Positions 46,234 to 56,972 are shown, numbered from the stretch's first letter. The stretch: DNA of 64,000 nt from Loxodes magnus (GCA_946699065.1 CAMPDV010001306.1:56030-120029); one strand, 5' to 3'. The notes: generated by a model from the letters alone, not told the origin. Made by a program: numbers and translations.

Positions 46234-46974
46234 TCTGTGGCTATATCCAGTGATTCAGAGTTCATTGTATCAGGAAGTCGAGATAATACGGTGAGACTAT
46301 GGGACGTCAAGACAGGTACCTGTAAGACCATGAGTGGTCACGCAGCTTCAGTATGATCTGTGGCTATATCCAGTGATTCAGAGTTCATTGTATCAGGAAG
46401 TCGAGATAATACGGTGAGACTATGGGACGTCAAGACAGGTACCTGTAAGACCATGAGTGGTCACACTAGTTATGTATATGCTGTGGCTATATCCAGTAAT
46501 TCAGAGTTCATTGTATCAGGAAGTCGAGATAATACGGTGAGACTATGGGACGTCAAGACAGGTACCTGTAAGACCATGAGTGGTCACGCAGCTTCAGTAT
46601 GATCTGTGGCTATATCCAGTGATTCAGAGTTCATTGTATCAGGAAGTCGAGATAATACGGTGAGACTATGGGACGTCAAGACAGGTACCTGTAAGACCAT
46701 GAGTGTTCACACTAGATAAGTATTATCTGTGGCTATATCCAGTGATTCAGAGTTCATCGTATCGGGAAGTTATGATTATACGGTGAGACTATGGGACGTC
46801 AAGACAGGTACCTGTAGGACCATGAGTGGTCACACTAGTTATGTATATGCTGTGGCTATATCCAGTGATTCAGAGTTCATCGTATCGGGAAGTGATGATA
46901 AGACGGTGAGACTATGGGACGTCAAGACAGGTACCTGTAAGACCATGAGTGGTCACGCAGCTTCAGTATGATCT
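46234..46974 (+). pseudogene. WD40 units with stops at 46354, 46600, 46717 and 46969
   Basis: Open pieces are 46360-46602 and 46729-46971 (80 codons each). Near 46,704 GGT-CAC is GTT-CAC, so the invariant Gly34 is Val, just before a TR-TAA stop at 46717. The rest of the stops are AASV-TGA. Confidence 0.75.
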
Positions 46975-47709
46975 GTGGCTATATCCAGTGATTCAGAGTT
47001 CATTGTATCAGGAAGTCGAGATAATACGGTGAGACTATGGGACGTCAAGACAGGTACCTGTAAGACCATGAGTGGTCACACTAGTAATGTATATGCTGTG
47101 GCTATATCCAGTGATTCAGAGTTCATTGTATCAGGAAGTCGAGATAATACGGTGAGACTATGGGACGTCAAGACAGGTACCTGTAAGACCATGAGTGGTC
47201 ACACTAGTTATGTATATGCTGTGGCTATATCCAGTAATTCAGAGTTCATTGTATCAGGAAGTCGAGATAATACGGTGAGACTATGGGACGTCAAGACAGG
47301 TACCTGTAAGACCATGAGTGGTCACACTAGTAATGTATATGCTGTGGCTATATCCAGTGATTCAGAGTTCATTGTATCAGGAAGTCGAGATAATACGGTG
47401 AGACTATGGGACGTCAAGACAGGTACCTGTAAGACCATGAGTGGTCACACTAGTCATGTATATGCTGTGGCTATATCCAGTGATTCAGAGTTCATTGTAT
47501 CAGGAAGTCGAGATAATACGGTGAGACTATGGGACGTCAAGACAGGTACCTGTAAGACCATGAGTGGTCACACTAGTAATGTATATGCTGTGGCTATATC
47601 CAGTGATTCAGAGTTCATTGTATCGGGAAGTTATGATTATACGGTGAGACTATGGGACGTCAAGACAGGTACCTGTAGGACCATGAGTGGTCACGCAGCT
47701 TCAGTATGA
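46975..47709 (+). CDS. Open WD40 segment, 244 codons (6 units)
   Basis: Six units lie between TGA 46969 and TGA 47707; five are SRDN and the last is SYDY with Arg30. The loops run TSNV, TSYV, TSNV, TSHV, TSNV, AASV. Nearly all codons outside codons 6, 37-38 and 40 are identical among the SRDN units. Confidence 0.38.
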   Translation: MAISSDSEFIVSGSRDNTVRLWDVKTGTCKTMSGHTSNVYAVAISSDSEFIVSGSRDNTVRLWDVKTGTCKTMSGHTSYVYAVAISSNSEFIVSGSRDNTVRLWDVKTGTCKTMSGHTSNVYAVAISSDSEFIVSGSRDNTVRLWDVKTGTCKTMSGHTSHVYAVAISSDSEFIVSGSRDNTVRLWDVKTGTCKTMSGHTSNVYAVAISSDSEFIVSGSYDYTVRLWDVKTGTCRTMSGHAASV

Positions 47710-49065
47710 TCTGTGGCTATATCCAGTGATTCAGAGTTCATTGTATCAGGAAGTCGAGATAATACGGTGAGACTATGGGACGTCAAGACAGGTACCTGTA
47801 GGACCATGAGTGGTCACACTAGTAATGTATATGCTGTGGCTATATCCAGTAATTCAGAGTTCATCGTATCGGGAAGTCATGATTAGACGGTGAGACTATG
47901 GGACGTCAAGACAGGTACCTGTAAGACCATGAGTGGTCACACTAGTTATGTATATGCTGTGGCTATATCCAGTAATTCAGAGTTCATTGTATCAGGAAGT
48001 CGAGATAATACGGTGAGACTATGGGACGTCAAGACAGGTACCTGTAGGACCATGAGTGGTCACACATATTCTGTAAGATCTGTGGCTATATCCAGTGATT
48101 CAGAGTTCATCGTATCGGGAAGTTATGAAAATATGGTGAGACTATGGGACGTCAAGACAGGTACCTGTAAGACCATGAGTGGTCACACTAGTCATGTATG
48201 ATCTGTGGCTATATCCAGTGATTCAGAGTTCATCGTATCGAGAAGTCGAGATAATACGGTGAGACTATGGGACGTCAAGACAGGTACCTGTAAGACCATG
48301 AGTGGTCACACTAGTCATGTATGATCTGTGGCTATATCCAGTGATTCAGAGTTCATTGTATCAGGAAGTCGAGATAATACGGTGAGACTATGGGACGTCA
48401 AGACAGGTACCTGTAAGACCATGAGTGGTCACACAGATTCAGTATTATCTGTGTCTATATCCAGTGATTCAGAGTTCATCGTATCAGGAAGTCGAGATAA
48501 TACGGTGAGACTATGGGACGTCAAGACAGGTACCTGTAGGACCATGAGTGGTCACACTAGTTATGTATATGCTGTGGCTATATCCAGTGATTCAGAGTTC
48601 ATCGTATCGGGAAGTTATGAAAATATGGTGAGACTATGGGACGTCAAGACAGGTACCTGTAAGACCATGAGTGGTCACACTAGTAATGTATATGCTGTGG
48701 CTATATCCAGTAATTCAGAGTTCATCGTATCGGGAAGTCATGATTAGACGGTGAGACTATGGGACGTCAAGACAGGTACCTGTAAGACCATGAGTGGTCA
48801 CACTAGTTATGTATATGCTGTGGCTATATCCAGTAATTCAGAGTTCATTGTATCAGGAAGTCGAGATAATACGGTGAGACTATGGGACGTCAAGACAGGT
48901 ACCTGTAGGACCATGAGTGGTCACACATATTCTGTAAGATCTGTGGCTATATCCAGTGATTCAGAGTTCATCGTATCGGGAAGTTATGAAAATATGGTGA
49001 GACTATGGGACGTCAAGACAGGTACCTGTAAGACCATGAGTGGTCACACTAGTCATGTATGATCT
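47710..49065 (+). pseudogene. WD40 segments 47890-48201, 48328-48747 and 48751-49062
   Basis: Stops are TAG 47884 and 48745 (HD) and TGA 48199, 48322 and 49060 (SHV). The 103-codon pieces 47890-48201 and 48751-49062 have the same protein sequence, 861 bp (7 units) apart. Both contain SYENM (Glu16 replacing the structural Asp). Confidence 0.78.
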
Positions 49066-49731
49066 GTGGCTATATCCAGTGATTCAGAGTTCATCGTATC
49101 AGGAAGTGGAGATTATACGGTGAGACTATGGGACGTCAAGACAGGTACCTGTAAGACCATGAGTGGTCACACTAGTTATGTATATGCTGTGGCTATATCC
49201 AGTAATTCAGAGTTCATTGTATCAGGAAGTCGAGATAATACGGTGAGACTATGGGACGTCAAGACAGGTACCTGTAAGACCATGAGTGGTCACACATATT
49301 CTGTAAGATCTGTGGCTATATCCAGTGATTCAGAGTTCATTGTATCAGGAAGTCGAGATAATACGGTGAGACTATGGGACGTCAAGACAGGTACCTGTAA
49401 GACCATGAGTGGTCACACTAGTCATGTATATGCTGTGGCTATATCCAGTGATTCAGAGTTCATCGTATCAGGAAGTCGAGATAATACGGTGAGACTATGG
49501 GACGTCAAGACAGGTACCTGTAAGACCATGAGTGGTCACACTAGTAATGTATATGCTGTGGCTATATCCAGTAATTCAGAGTTCATCGTATCGGGAAGTG
49601 ATGATAAGACGGTGAGACTATGGGACGTCAAGACAGGTACCTGTAAGACCATGAGTGGTCACACTAGTAATGTATATGCTGTGGCTATATCCAGTAATTC
49701 AGAGTTCATCGTATCGGGAAGTCATGATTAG
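49066..49731 (+). CDS. Open WD40 segment, 221 codons (about 5.4 units)
   Basis: It is open from TGA 49060 to TAG 49729. It opens with an SGDY unit and closes with TSNV-SNSEF-SDDK and TSNV-SNSEF-SHD-TAG. A counterpart of equal length is 50296-50961, 1,230 bp away, whose first unit is SRSRDN instead and whose fifth loop is TDSV. Confidence 0.35.
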   Translation: MAISSDSEFIVSGSGDYTVRLWDVKTGTCKTMSGHTSYVYAVAISSNSEFIVSGSRDNTVRLWDVKTGTCKTMSGHTYSVRSVAISSDSEFIVSGSRDNTVRLWDVKTGTCKTMSGHTSHVYAVAISSDSEFIVSGSRDNTVRLWDVKTGTCKTMSGHTSNVYAVAISSNSEFIVSGSDDKTVRLWDVKTGTCKTMSGHTSNVYAVAISSNSEFIVSGSHD

Positions 49732-50325
49732 ACGGTGAGACTATGGGACGTCAAGACAGGTACCTGTAAGACCATGAGTGGTCACGCAGCTTCAGTATTA
49801 TCTGTGGCTATATCCAGTGATTCAGAGTTCATCGTATCGGGAAGTTATGATAATACGGTGAGACTATGGGACGTCAAGACAGGTACCTGTAAGACCATGA
49901 GTGGTCACGCAGCTTCAGTATGATCTGTGGCTATATCCAGTGATTCAGAGTTCATTGTATCAGGAAGTCGAGATAATACGGTGAGACTATGGGACGTCAA
50001 GACAGGTACCTGTAAGACCATGAGTGGTCACACAGATTCAGTATTATCTGTGTCTATATCCAGTGATTCAGAGTTCATCGTATCAGGAAGTCGAGATAAT
50101 ACGGTGAGACTATGGGACGTCAAGACAGGTACCTGTAGGACCATGAGTGGTCACACTAGTTATGTATATGCTGTGGCTATATCCAGTGATTCAGAGTTCA
50201 TCGTATCGGGAAGTTATGAAAATATGGTGAGACTATGGGACGTCAAGACAGGTACCTGTAAGACCATGAGTGGTCACACTAGTCATGTATGATCTGTGGC
50301 TATATCCAGTGATTCAGAGTTCATC
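49590..50325 (+). repeat. Six-unit block, copy 1 (matches about 50,820-51,555)
   Basis: The block matches at an offset of 1,230 bp (10 units): SDDK, SHD-TAG (49729 and 50959), AASV-SYDN, AASV-TGA (49921 and 51151), SRDN, TDSV, TSYV-SYENM, SHV-TGA (50290 and 51520). The pieces 49735-49923 and 49927-50292 correspond to 50965-51153 and 51157-51522. The only coding difference I saw is the microinversion in copy 2. Confidence 0.83.
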
Positions 50326-50961
50326 GTATCGAGAAGTCGAGATAATACGGTGAGACTATGGGACGTCAAGACAGGTACCTGTAAGACCATGAGTGGTCAC
50401 ACTAGTTATGTATATGCTGTGGCTATATCCAGTGATTCAGAGTTCATCGTATCAGGAAGTCGAGATAATACGGTGAGACTATGGGACGTCAAGACAGGTA
50501 CCTGTAAGACCATGAGTGGTCACACATATTCTGTAAGATCTGTGGCTATATCCAGTGATTCAGAGTTCATTGTATCAGGAAGTCGAGATAATACGGTGAG
50601 ACTATGGGACGTCAAGACAGGTACCTGTAAGACCATGAGTGGTCACACTAGTCATGTATATGCTGTGGCTATATCCAGTGATTCAGAGTTCATCGTATCA
50701 GGAAGTCGAGATAATACGGTGAGACTATGGGACGTCAAGACAGGTACCTGTAAGACCATGAGTGGTCACACAGATTCAGTATTATCTGTGTCTATATCCA
50801 GTGATTCAGAGTTCATCGTATCGGGAAGTGATGATAAGACGGTGAGACTATGGGACGTCAAGACAGGTACCTGTAAGACCATGAGTGGTCACACTAGTAA
50901 TGTATATGCTGTGGCTATATCCAGTAATTCAGAGTTCATCGTATCGGGAAGTCATGATTAG
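50296..50961 (+). CDS. Open WD40 segment, 221 codons (about 5.4 units)
   Basis: It lies between TGA 50290 and TAG 50959. It starts with Arg13 (SRSRDN) and includes TYSV-RSV-SRDN, TSHV-SRDN and TDSV-SDDK. Too few blades are present for a standard propeller. Confidence 0.35.
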   Translation: MAISSDSEFIVSRSRDNTVRLWDVKTGTCKTMSGHTSYVYAVAISSDSEFIVSGSRDNTVRLWDVKTGTCKTMSGHTYSVRSVAISSDSEFIVSGSRDNTVRLWDVKTGTCKTMSGHTSHVYAVAISSDSEFIVSGSRDNTVRLWDVKTGTCKTMSGHTDSVLSVSISSDSEFIVSGSDDKTVRLWDVKTGTCKTMSGHTSNVYAVAISSNSEFIVSGSHD

Positions 50962-51555
50962 ACGGTGAGACTATGGGACGTCAAGACAGGTACCTGTAAG
51001 ACCATGAGTGGTCACGCAGCTTCAGTATTATCTGTGGCTATATCCAGTGATTCAGAGTTCATCGTATCGGGAAGTTATGATAATACGGTGAGACTATGGG
51101 ACGTCAAGACAGGTACCTGTAAGACCATGAGTGGTCACGCAGCTTCAGTATGATCTGTGGCTATATCCAGTGATTCAGAGTTCATTGTATCAGGAAGTCG
51201 AGATAATACGGTGAGACTATGGGACGTCAAGACAGGTACCTGTAAGACCATGAGTGGTCACACAGATTCAGTATTATCTGTGTCTATATCCAGTGATTCA
51301 GAGTTCATCGTATCAGGAAGTCGAGATAATACGGTGAGACTATGGGACGTCAAGACAGGTACCTGTAGGACCATGAGTGGTCACACTAGTTATGTATATG
51401 CTGTGGCTATATCCAGTGATTCAGAGTTCATCGTATCGGGAAGTTATGAAAATATGGTGAGACTATGGGACGTCAAGACAGGTACCTGTAAGACCACTCA
51501 TGGTCACACTAGTCATGTATGATCTGTGGCTATATCCAGTGATTCAGAGTTCATC
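50820..51555 (+). repeat. Six-unit block, copy 2, carrying a hairpin-loop microinversion
   Basis: This is the +1,230 copy of 49,590-50,325. At 51,497-51,500 the tetranucleotide TGAG of ACCATGAGTGGT is CTCA, its reverse complement. It is flanked by the inverted 5-mers GACCA (51,492-51,496) and TGGTC (51,501-51,505). The protein change is Met32-Ser33 to Thr-His, removing the unit's only in-frame ATG. Confidence 0.85.
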
Positions 51556-52137
51556 GTATCAGGAAGTGGAGATTATACGGTGAGACTATGGGACGTCAAG
51601 ACAGGTACCTGTAAGACCATGAGTGGTCACACTAGTTATGTATATGCTGTGGCTATATCCAGTAATTCAGAGTTCATTGTATCAGGAAGTCGAGATAATA
51701 CGGTGAGACTATGGGACGTCAAGACAGGTACCTGTAAGACCATGAGTGGTCACACTAGTAATGTATATGCTGTGGCTATATCCATTGATTCAGAGTTCAT
51801 TGTATCAGGAAGTCGAGATAATACGGTGAGACTATGGGACGTCAAGACAGGTACCTGTAAGACCATGAGTGGTCACACAGATTCAGTATTATCTGTGTCT
51901 ATATCCAGTGATTCAGAGTTCATCGTATCGGGAAGTTATGATAATACGGTGAGACTATGGGACGTCAAGACAGGTACCTGTAGGACCATGAGTGGTCACA
52001 CTAGTTATGTATATGCTGTGGCTATATCCAGTGATTCAGAGTTCATTGTATCAGGAAGTCGAGATAATACGGTGAGACTATGGGACGTCAAGACAGGTAC
52101 CTGTAAGACCATGAGTGGTCACGCAGCTTCAGTATGA
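51526..52137 (+). CDS. Open WD40 segment, 203 codons (5 units)
   Basis: Five units lie between TGA 51520 and TGA 52135. A private ATT for AGT near 51,783 changes Ser5 to Ile. The series is SGDY, TSYV-SNSEF-SRDN, TSNV, TDSV-SYDN, TSYV-SRDN with an AASV end. Confidence 0.35.
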   Translation: MAISSDSEFIVSGSGDYTVRLWDVKTGTCKTMSGHTSYVYAVAISSNSEFIVSGSRDNTVRLWDVKTGTCKTMSGHTSNVYAVAISIDSEFIVSGSRDNTVRLWDVKTGTCKTMSGHTDSVLSVSISSDSEFIVSGSYDNTVRLWDVKTGTCRTMSGHTSYVYAVAISSDSEFIVSGSRDNTVRLWDVKTGTCKTMSGHAASV

Positions 52138-52686
52138 TCTGTGGCTATATCCAGTGATTCAGAGTTCATTGTATCAGGAAGTCGAGATAATACGGTGAGA
52201 CTATGGGACGTCAAGACAGGTACCTGTAAGACCATGAGTGGTCACACTAGTCATGTATATGCTGTGGCTATATCCAGTAATTCAGAGTTCATTGTATCAG
52301 GAAGTCGAGATAATACGGTGAGACTATGGGACGTCAAGACAGGTACCTGTAGGACCATGAGTGGTCACACTAGTTATGTATATGCTGTGGCTATATCCAG
52401 TGATTCAGAGTTCATTGTATCAGGAAGTCGAGATAATACGGTGAGACTATGGGACGTCAAGACAGGTACCTGTAAGACCATGAGTGGTCACACTAGTAAT
52501 GTATATGCTGTGGCTATATCCAGTGATTCAGAGTTCATTGTATCAGGAAGTCGAGATAATACGGTGAGACTATGGGACGTCAAGACAGGTACCTGTAAGA
52601 CCATGAGTGGTCACACTAGTCATGTATATGCTGTGGCTATATCCAGTAATTCAGAGTTCATCGTATCGGGAAGTCATGATTAGACG
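52138..52686 (+). pseudogene. WD40 segment 52141-52683, 180 codons
   Basis: It runs from TGA 52135 to TAG 52681 (SNSEF-SHD). Four consecutive SRDN units carry loops TSHV, TSYV, TSNV and TSHV, after which the SHD-TAG ends it. Confidence 0.6.
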
Positions 52687-54228
52687 GTGAGACTATGGGA
52701 CGTCAAGACAGGTACCTGTAAGACCATGAGTGGTCACACTAGTAATGTATATGCTGTGGCTATATCCAGTAATTCAGAGTTCATCGTATCGGAAAGTTAT
52801 GATAATACGGTGAGACTATGGGACGTCAAGACAGGTACCTGTAAGACCATGAGTGGTCACGCAGCTTCAGTATTATCTGTGGCTATATCCAGTGATTCAG
52901 AGTTCATCGTATCGGAAAGTTATGATAATACGGTGAGACTATGGGACGTCAAGACAGGTACCTGTAAGACCATGAGTGGTCACGCAGCTTCAGTATTATC
53001 TGTGGCTATATCCAGTGATTCAGAGTTCATCGTATCGGGAAGTGATGATAAGACGGTGAGACTATGGGACGTCAAGACAGGTACCTGTAAGACCATGAGT
53101 GGTCACACTAGTTATGTATTATCTGTGGCTATATCCAGTGATTCAGAGTTCATCGTATCGGGAAGTTATGATAATACGGTGAGACTATGGGACGTCAAGA
53201 CAGGTACCTGTAAGACCATGAGTGGTCACGCAGCTTCAGTATTATCTGTGGCTATATCCAGTGATTCAGAGTTCATCGTATCGGGAAGTGATGATAAGAC
53301 GGTGAGACTATGGGACGTCAAGACAGGTACCTGTAGGACCATGAGTGGTCACACATATTCTGTAAGATCTGTGGCTATATCCAGTGATTCAGAGTTCATC
53401 GTATCGGGAAGTTATGATAATACGGTGAGACTATGGGACGTCAAGACAGGTACCTGTAAGACCATGAGTGGTCACACAGATTATGTATTATCTGTGGCTA
53501 TATCCAGTGATTCAGAGTTCATTGTATCAGGAAGTCGAGATAATACGGTGAGACTATGGGACGTCAAGACAGGTACCTGTAAGACCATGAGTGGTCACAC
53601 TAGTCATGTATATGCTGTGGCTATATCCAGTGATTCAGAGTTCATTGTATCAGGAAGTCGAGATAATACGGTGAGACTATGGGACGTCAAGACAGGTACC
53701 TGTAAGACCATGAGTGGTCACACTAGTTATGTATATGCTGTGGCTATATCCAGTGATTCAGAGTTCATTGTATCAGGAAGTCGAGATAATACGGTGAGAC
53801 TATGGGACGTCAAGACAGGTACCTGTAAGACCATGAGTGGTCACACAGATTCAGTATTATCTGTGTCTATATCCAGTGATTCAGAGTTCATCGTATCGGG
53901 AAGTTATGATAATACGGTGAGACTATGGGACGTCAAGACAGGTACCTGTAAGACCATGAGTTGTCACACATATTCTGTAAGATCTGTGGCTATATCCAGT
54001 GATTCAGAGTTCATCGTATCGGGAAGTGATGATAAGACGGTGAGACTATGGGACGTCAAGACAGGTACCTGTAAGACCATGAGTGGTCACACATATTCTG
54101 TAAGATCTGTGGCTATATCCAGTGATTCAGAGTTCATCGTATCGGGAAGTTATGATAATACGGTGAGACTATGGGACGTCAAGACAGGTACCTGTAAGAC
54201 CATGAGTGGTCACGCAGCTTCAGTATGA
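52687..54228 (+). CDS. Open WD40 segment, 513 codons (12.5 units)
   Basis: It is open from TAG 52681 to TGA 54226. Three AASV loops here are read with TTA at codon 40. SESYDN, SDDK, SYDN and SRDN units are mixed, and it includes MSCH-TYSV near 53,958. The right 730 bp match the end of 42055-44142. Twelve blades could make one or two propellers. Confidence 0.45.
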   Translation: MRLWDVKTGTCKTMSGHTSNVYAVAISSNSEFIVSESYDNTVRLWDVKTGTCKTMSGHAASVLSVAISSDSEFIVSESYDNTVRLWDVKTGTCKTMSGHAASVLSVAISSDSEFIVSGSDDKTVRLWDVKTGTCKTMSGHTSYVLSVAISSDSEFIVSGSYDNTVRLWDVKTGTCKTMSGHAASVLSVAISSDSEFIVSGSDDKTVRLWDVKTGTCRTMSGHTYSVRSVAISSDSEFIVSGSYDNTVRLWDVKTGTCKTMSGHTDYVLSVAISSDSEFIVSGSRDNTVRLWDVKTGTCKTMSGHTSHVYAVAISSDSEFIVSGSRDNTVRLWDVKTGTCKTMSGHTSYVYAVAISSDSEFIVSGSRDNTVRLWDVKTGTCKTMSGHTDSVLSVSISSDSEFIVSGSYDNTVRLWDVKTGTCKTMSCHTYSVRSVAISSDSEFIVSGSDDKTVRLWDVKTGTCKTMSGHTYSVRSVAISSDSEFIVSGSYDNTVRLWDVKTGTCKTMSGHAASV

Positions 54229-54231
54229 TCT

Positions 54232-54597
54232 GTGGCTATATCCAGTGATTCAGAGTTCATTGTATCAGGAAGTCGAGATAATACGGTGAGACTATGGGAC
54301 GTCAAGACAGGTACCTGTAAGACCATGAGTGGTCACACTAGTCATGTATATGCTGTGGCTATATCCAGTGATTCAGAGTTCATTGTATCAGGAAGTCGAG
54401 ATAATACGGTGAGACTATGGGACGTCAAGACAGGTACCTGTAAGACCATGAGTGGTCACACTAGTTATGTATATGCTGTGGCTATATCCAGTAATTCAGA
54501 GTTCATTGTATCAGGAAGTCGAGATAATACGGTGAGACTATGGGACGTCAAGACAGGTACCTGTAAGACCATGAGTGGTCACGCAGCTTCAGTATGA
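54232..54597 (+). pseudogene. WD40 segment, 121 codons (3 units)
   Basis: Three SRDN units lie between AASV-TGA stops at 54226 and 54595. The pattern TSHV, TSYV-SNSEF, AASV separates the 513- and 531-codon segments, so two TGA codons are all that keep about 29 blades apart. Confidence 0.6.
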
Positions 54598-54600
54598 TCT

Positions 54601-56196
54601 GTGGCTATATCCAGTGATTCAGAGTTCATTGTATCAGGAAGTCGAGATAATACGGTGAGACTATGGGACGTCAAGACAGGTACCTGTAAGACCATGAGTG
54701 GTCACACAGATTCAGTATTATCTGTGTCTATATCCAGTGATTCAGAGTTCATCGTATCGGGAAGTGATGATAAGACGGTGAGACTATGGGACGTCAAGAC
54801 AGGTACCTGTAAGACCATGAGTGGTCACACTAGTCATGTATATGCTGTGGCTATATCCAGTGATTCAGAGTTCATTGTATCAGGAAGTCGAGATAATACG
54901 GTGAGACTATGGGACGTCAAGACAGGTACCTGTAAGACCATGAGTGGTCACACTAGTCATGTATATGCTGTGGCTATATCCAGTGATTCAGAGTTCATTG
55001 TATCAGGAAGTCGAGATAATACGGTGAGACTATGGGACGTCAAGACAGGTACCTGTAAGACCATGAGTGGTCACACTAGTCATGTATATGCTGTGGCTAT
55101 ATCCAGTGATTCAGAGTTCATTGTATCAGGAAGTCGAGATAATACGGTGAGACTATGGGACGTCAAGACAGGTACCTGTAAGACCATGAGTGGTCACACA
55201 GATTCAGTATTATCTGTGTCTATATCCAGTGATTCAGAGTTCATCGTATCGGGAAGTGATGATAAGACGGTGAGACTATGGGACGTCAAGACAGGTACCT
55301 GTAAGACCATGAGTGGTCACACTAGTAATGTATATGCTGTGGCTATATCCAGTGATTCAGAGTTCATTGTATCAGGAAGTCGAGATAATACGGTGAGACT
55401 ATGGGACGTCAAGACAGGTACCTGTAAGACCATGAGTGGTCACACTAGTCATGTATATGCTGTGGCTATATCCAGTGATTCAGAGTTCATCGTATCGGGA
55501 AGTGATGATAAGACGGTGAGACTATGGGACGTCAAGACAGGTACCTGTAAGACCATGAGTGGTCACACTAGTTATGTATATGCTGTGGCTATATCCAGTG
55601 ATTCAGAGTTCATTGTATCAGGAAGTCGAGATAATACGGTGAGACTATGGGACGTCAAGACAGGTACCTGTAAGACCATGAGTGGTCACACAGATTCAGT
55701 ATTATCTGTGTCTATATCCAGTGATTCAGAGTTCATCGTATCGGGAAGTTATGATAATACGGTGAGACTATGGGACGTCAAGACAGGTACCTGTAAGACC
55801 ATGAGTGGTCACACTAGTCATGTATATGCTGTGGCTATATCCAGTGATTCAGAGTTCATTGTATCAGGAAGTCGAGATAATACGGTGAGACTATGGGACG
55901 TCAAGACAGGTACCTGTAAGACCATGAGTGGTCACACAGATTCAGTATTATCTGTGGCTATATCCAGTGATTCAGAGTTCATCGTATCGGGAAGTTATGA
56001 TAATACGGTGAGACTATGGGACGTCAAGACAGGTACCTGTAAGACCATGAGTGGTCACACTAGTTATGTATATGCTGTGGCTATATCCAGTGATTCAGAG
56101 TTCATTGTATCAGGAAGTTATGATTATACGGTGAGACTATGGGACGTCAAGACAGGTACCTGTAAGACCATGAGTGGTCACACTAGTCATGTATGA
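54601..56196 (+). CDS. Open WD40 segment, 531 codons (13 units)
   Basis: It is open between TGA 54595 and TGA 56194 (SHV). SRDN units alternate with TDSV-SDDK or SYDN units about every three to four blades. Unlike the left part of the array it has no SGDY or SFDY units. Thirteen blades would suit about two propellers. The GTG start follows the TGA by one codon, so initiation is unsupported. Confidence 0.46.
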   Translation: MAISSDSEFIVSGSRDNTVRLWDVKTGTCKTMSGHTDSVLSVSISSDSEFIVSGSDDKTVRLWDVKTGTCKTMSGHTSHVYAVAISSDSEFIVSGSRDNTVRLWDVKTGTCKTMSGHTSHVYAVAISSDSEFIVSGSRDNTVRLWDVKTGTCKTMSGHTSHVYAVAISSDSEFIVSGSRDNTVRLWDVKTGTCKTMSGHTDSVLSVSISSDSEFIVSGSDDKTVRLWDVKTGTCKTMSGHTSNVYAVAISSDSEFIVSGSRDNTVRLWDVKTGTCKTMSGHTSHVYAVAISSDSEFIVSGSDDKTVRLWDVKTGTCKTMSGHTSYVYAVAISSDSEFIVSGSRDNTVRLWDVKTGTCKTMSGHTDSVLSVSISSDSEFIVSGSYDNTVRLWDVKTGTCKTMSGHTSHVYAVAISSDSEFIVSGSRDNTVRLWDVKTGTCKTMSGHTDSVLSVAISSDSEFIVSGSYDNTVRLWDVKTGTCKTMSGHTSYVYAVAISSDSEFIVSGSYDYTVRLWDVKTGTCKTMSGHTSHV

Positions 56197-56937
56197 TCTG
56201 TGGCTATATCCAGTGATTCAGAGTTCATCGTATCGAGAAGTCGAGATAATACGGTGAGACTATGGGACGTCAAGACAGGTACCTGTAGGACCATGAGTGG
56301 TCACACTAGTTATGTATATGCTGTGGCTATATCCAGTGATTCAGAGTTCATTGTATCAGGAAGTCGAGATAATACGGTGAGACTATGGGACGTCAAGACA
56401 GGTACCTGTAGGACCATGAGTGGTCACACTAGTTATGTATATGCTGTGTCTATATCCAGTGATTCAGAGTTCATTGTATCAGGAAGTCGAGATAATACGG
56501 TGAGACTATGGGACGTCAAGACAGGTACCTGTAAGACCATGAGTGGTCACACTAGTAATGTATATGCTGTGGCTATATCCAGTAATTCAGAGTTCATCGT
56601 ATCGGGAAGTCATGATTAGACGGTGAGACTATGGGACGTCAAGACAGGTACCTGTAAGACCATGAGTGGTCACGCAGCTTCAGTATTATCTGTGGCTATA
56701 TCCAGTGATTCAGAGACCATCGTATCGGAAAGTTATGATAATACGGTGAGACTATGGGACGTCAAGACAGGTACCTGTAAGACCATGAGTGGTCACACAG
56801 ATTCAGTATTATCTGTGTCTATATCCAGTGATTCAGAGTTCATCGTATCGGGAAGTGATGATAAGACGGTGAGACTATGGGACGTCAAGACAGGTACCTG
56901 TAAGACCATGAGTGGTCACGCTAGTCATGTATGATCT
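56197..56937 (+). pseudogene. WD40 segments 56200-56619 and 56623-56934
   Basis: Pieces of 139 and 103 codons end at TAG 56617 (SHD) and TGA 56932 (ASHV). A TSYV loop followed by YAV-S (GTG-TCT) near 56,446 is an unusual joining of a TSYV loop with the Ser2 state. The second piece is the copy of 37681-37992, with Thr9 near 56,716. Confidence 0.78.
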
Positions 56938-56972
56938 GTGGCTATATCCAGTGATTCAGAGTTCATCGTATC
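56452..56972 (+). repeat. Four-unit block, distant copy of 37,510-38,030
   Basis: It shares the two-base TT to AC change (Phe9 to Thr), the SHD-TAG (56617), TDSV-SDDK and ASHV-TGA (56932). The match ends where this copy has GGA (Gly13) near 56,967 and the other has GAA (Glu13). Confidence 0.83.

Noticed and set aside
51492-51505. GACCA-TGAG-TGGTC hairpin as a transcription terminator
   Set aside because: It is in nearly every unit inside coding sequence, has a short stem and no T-run.
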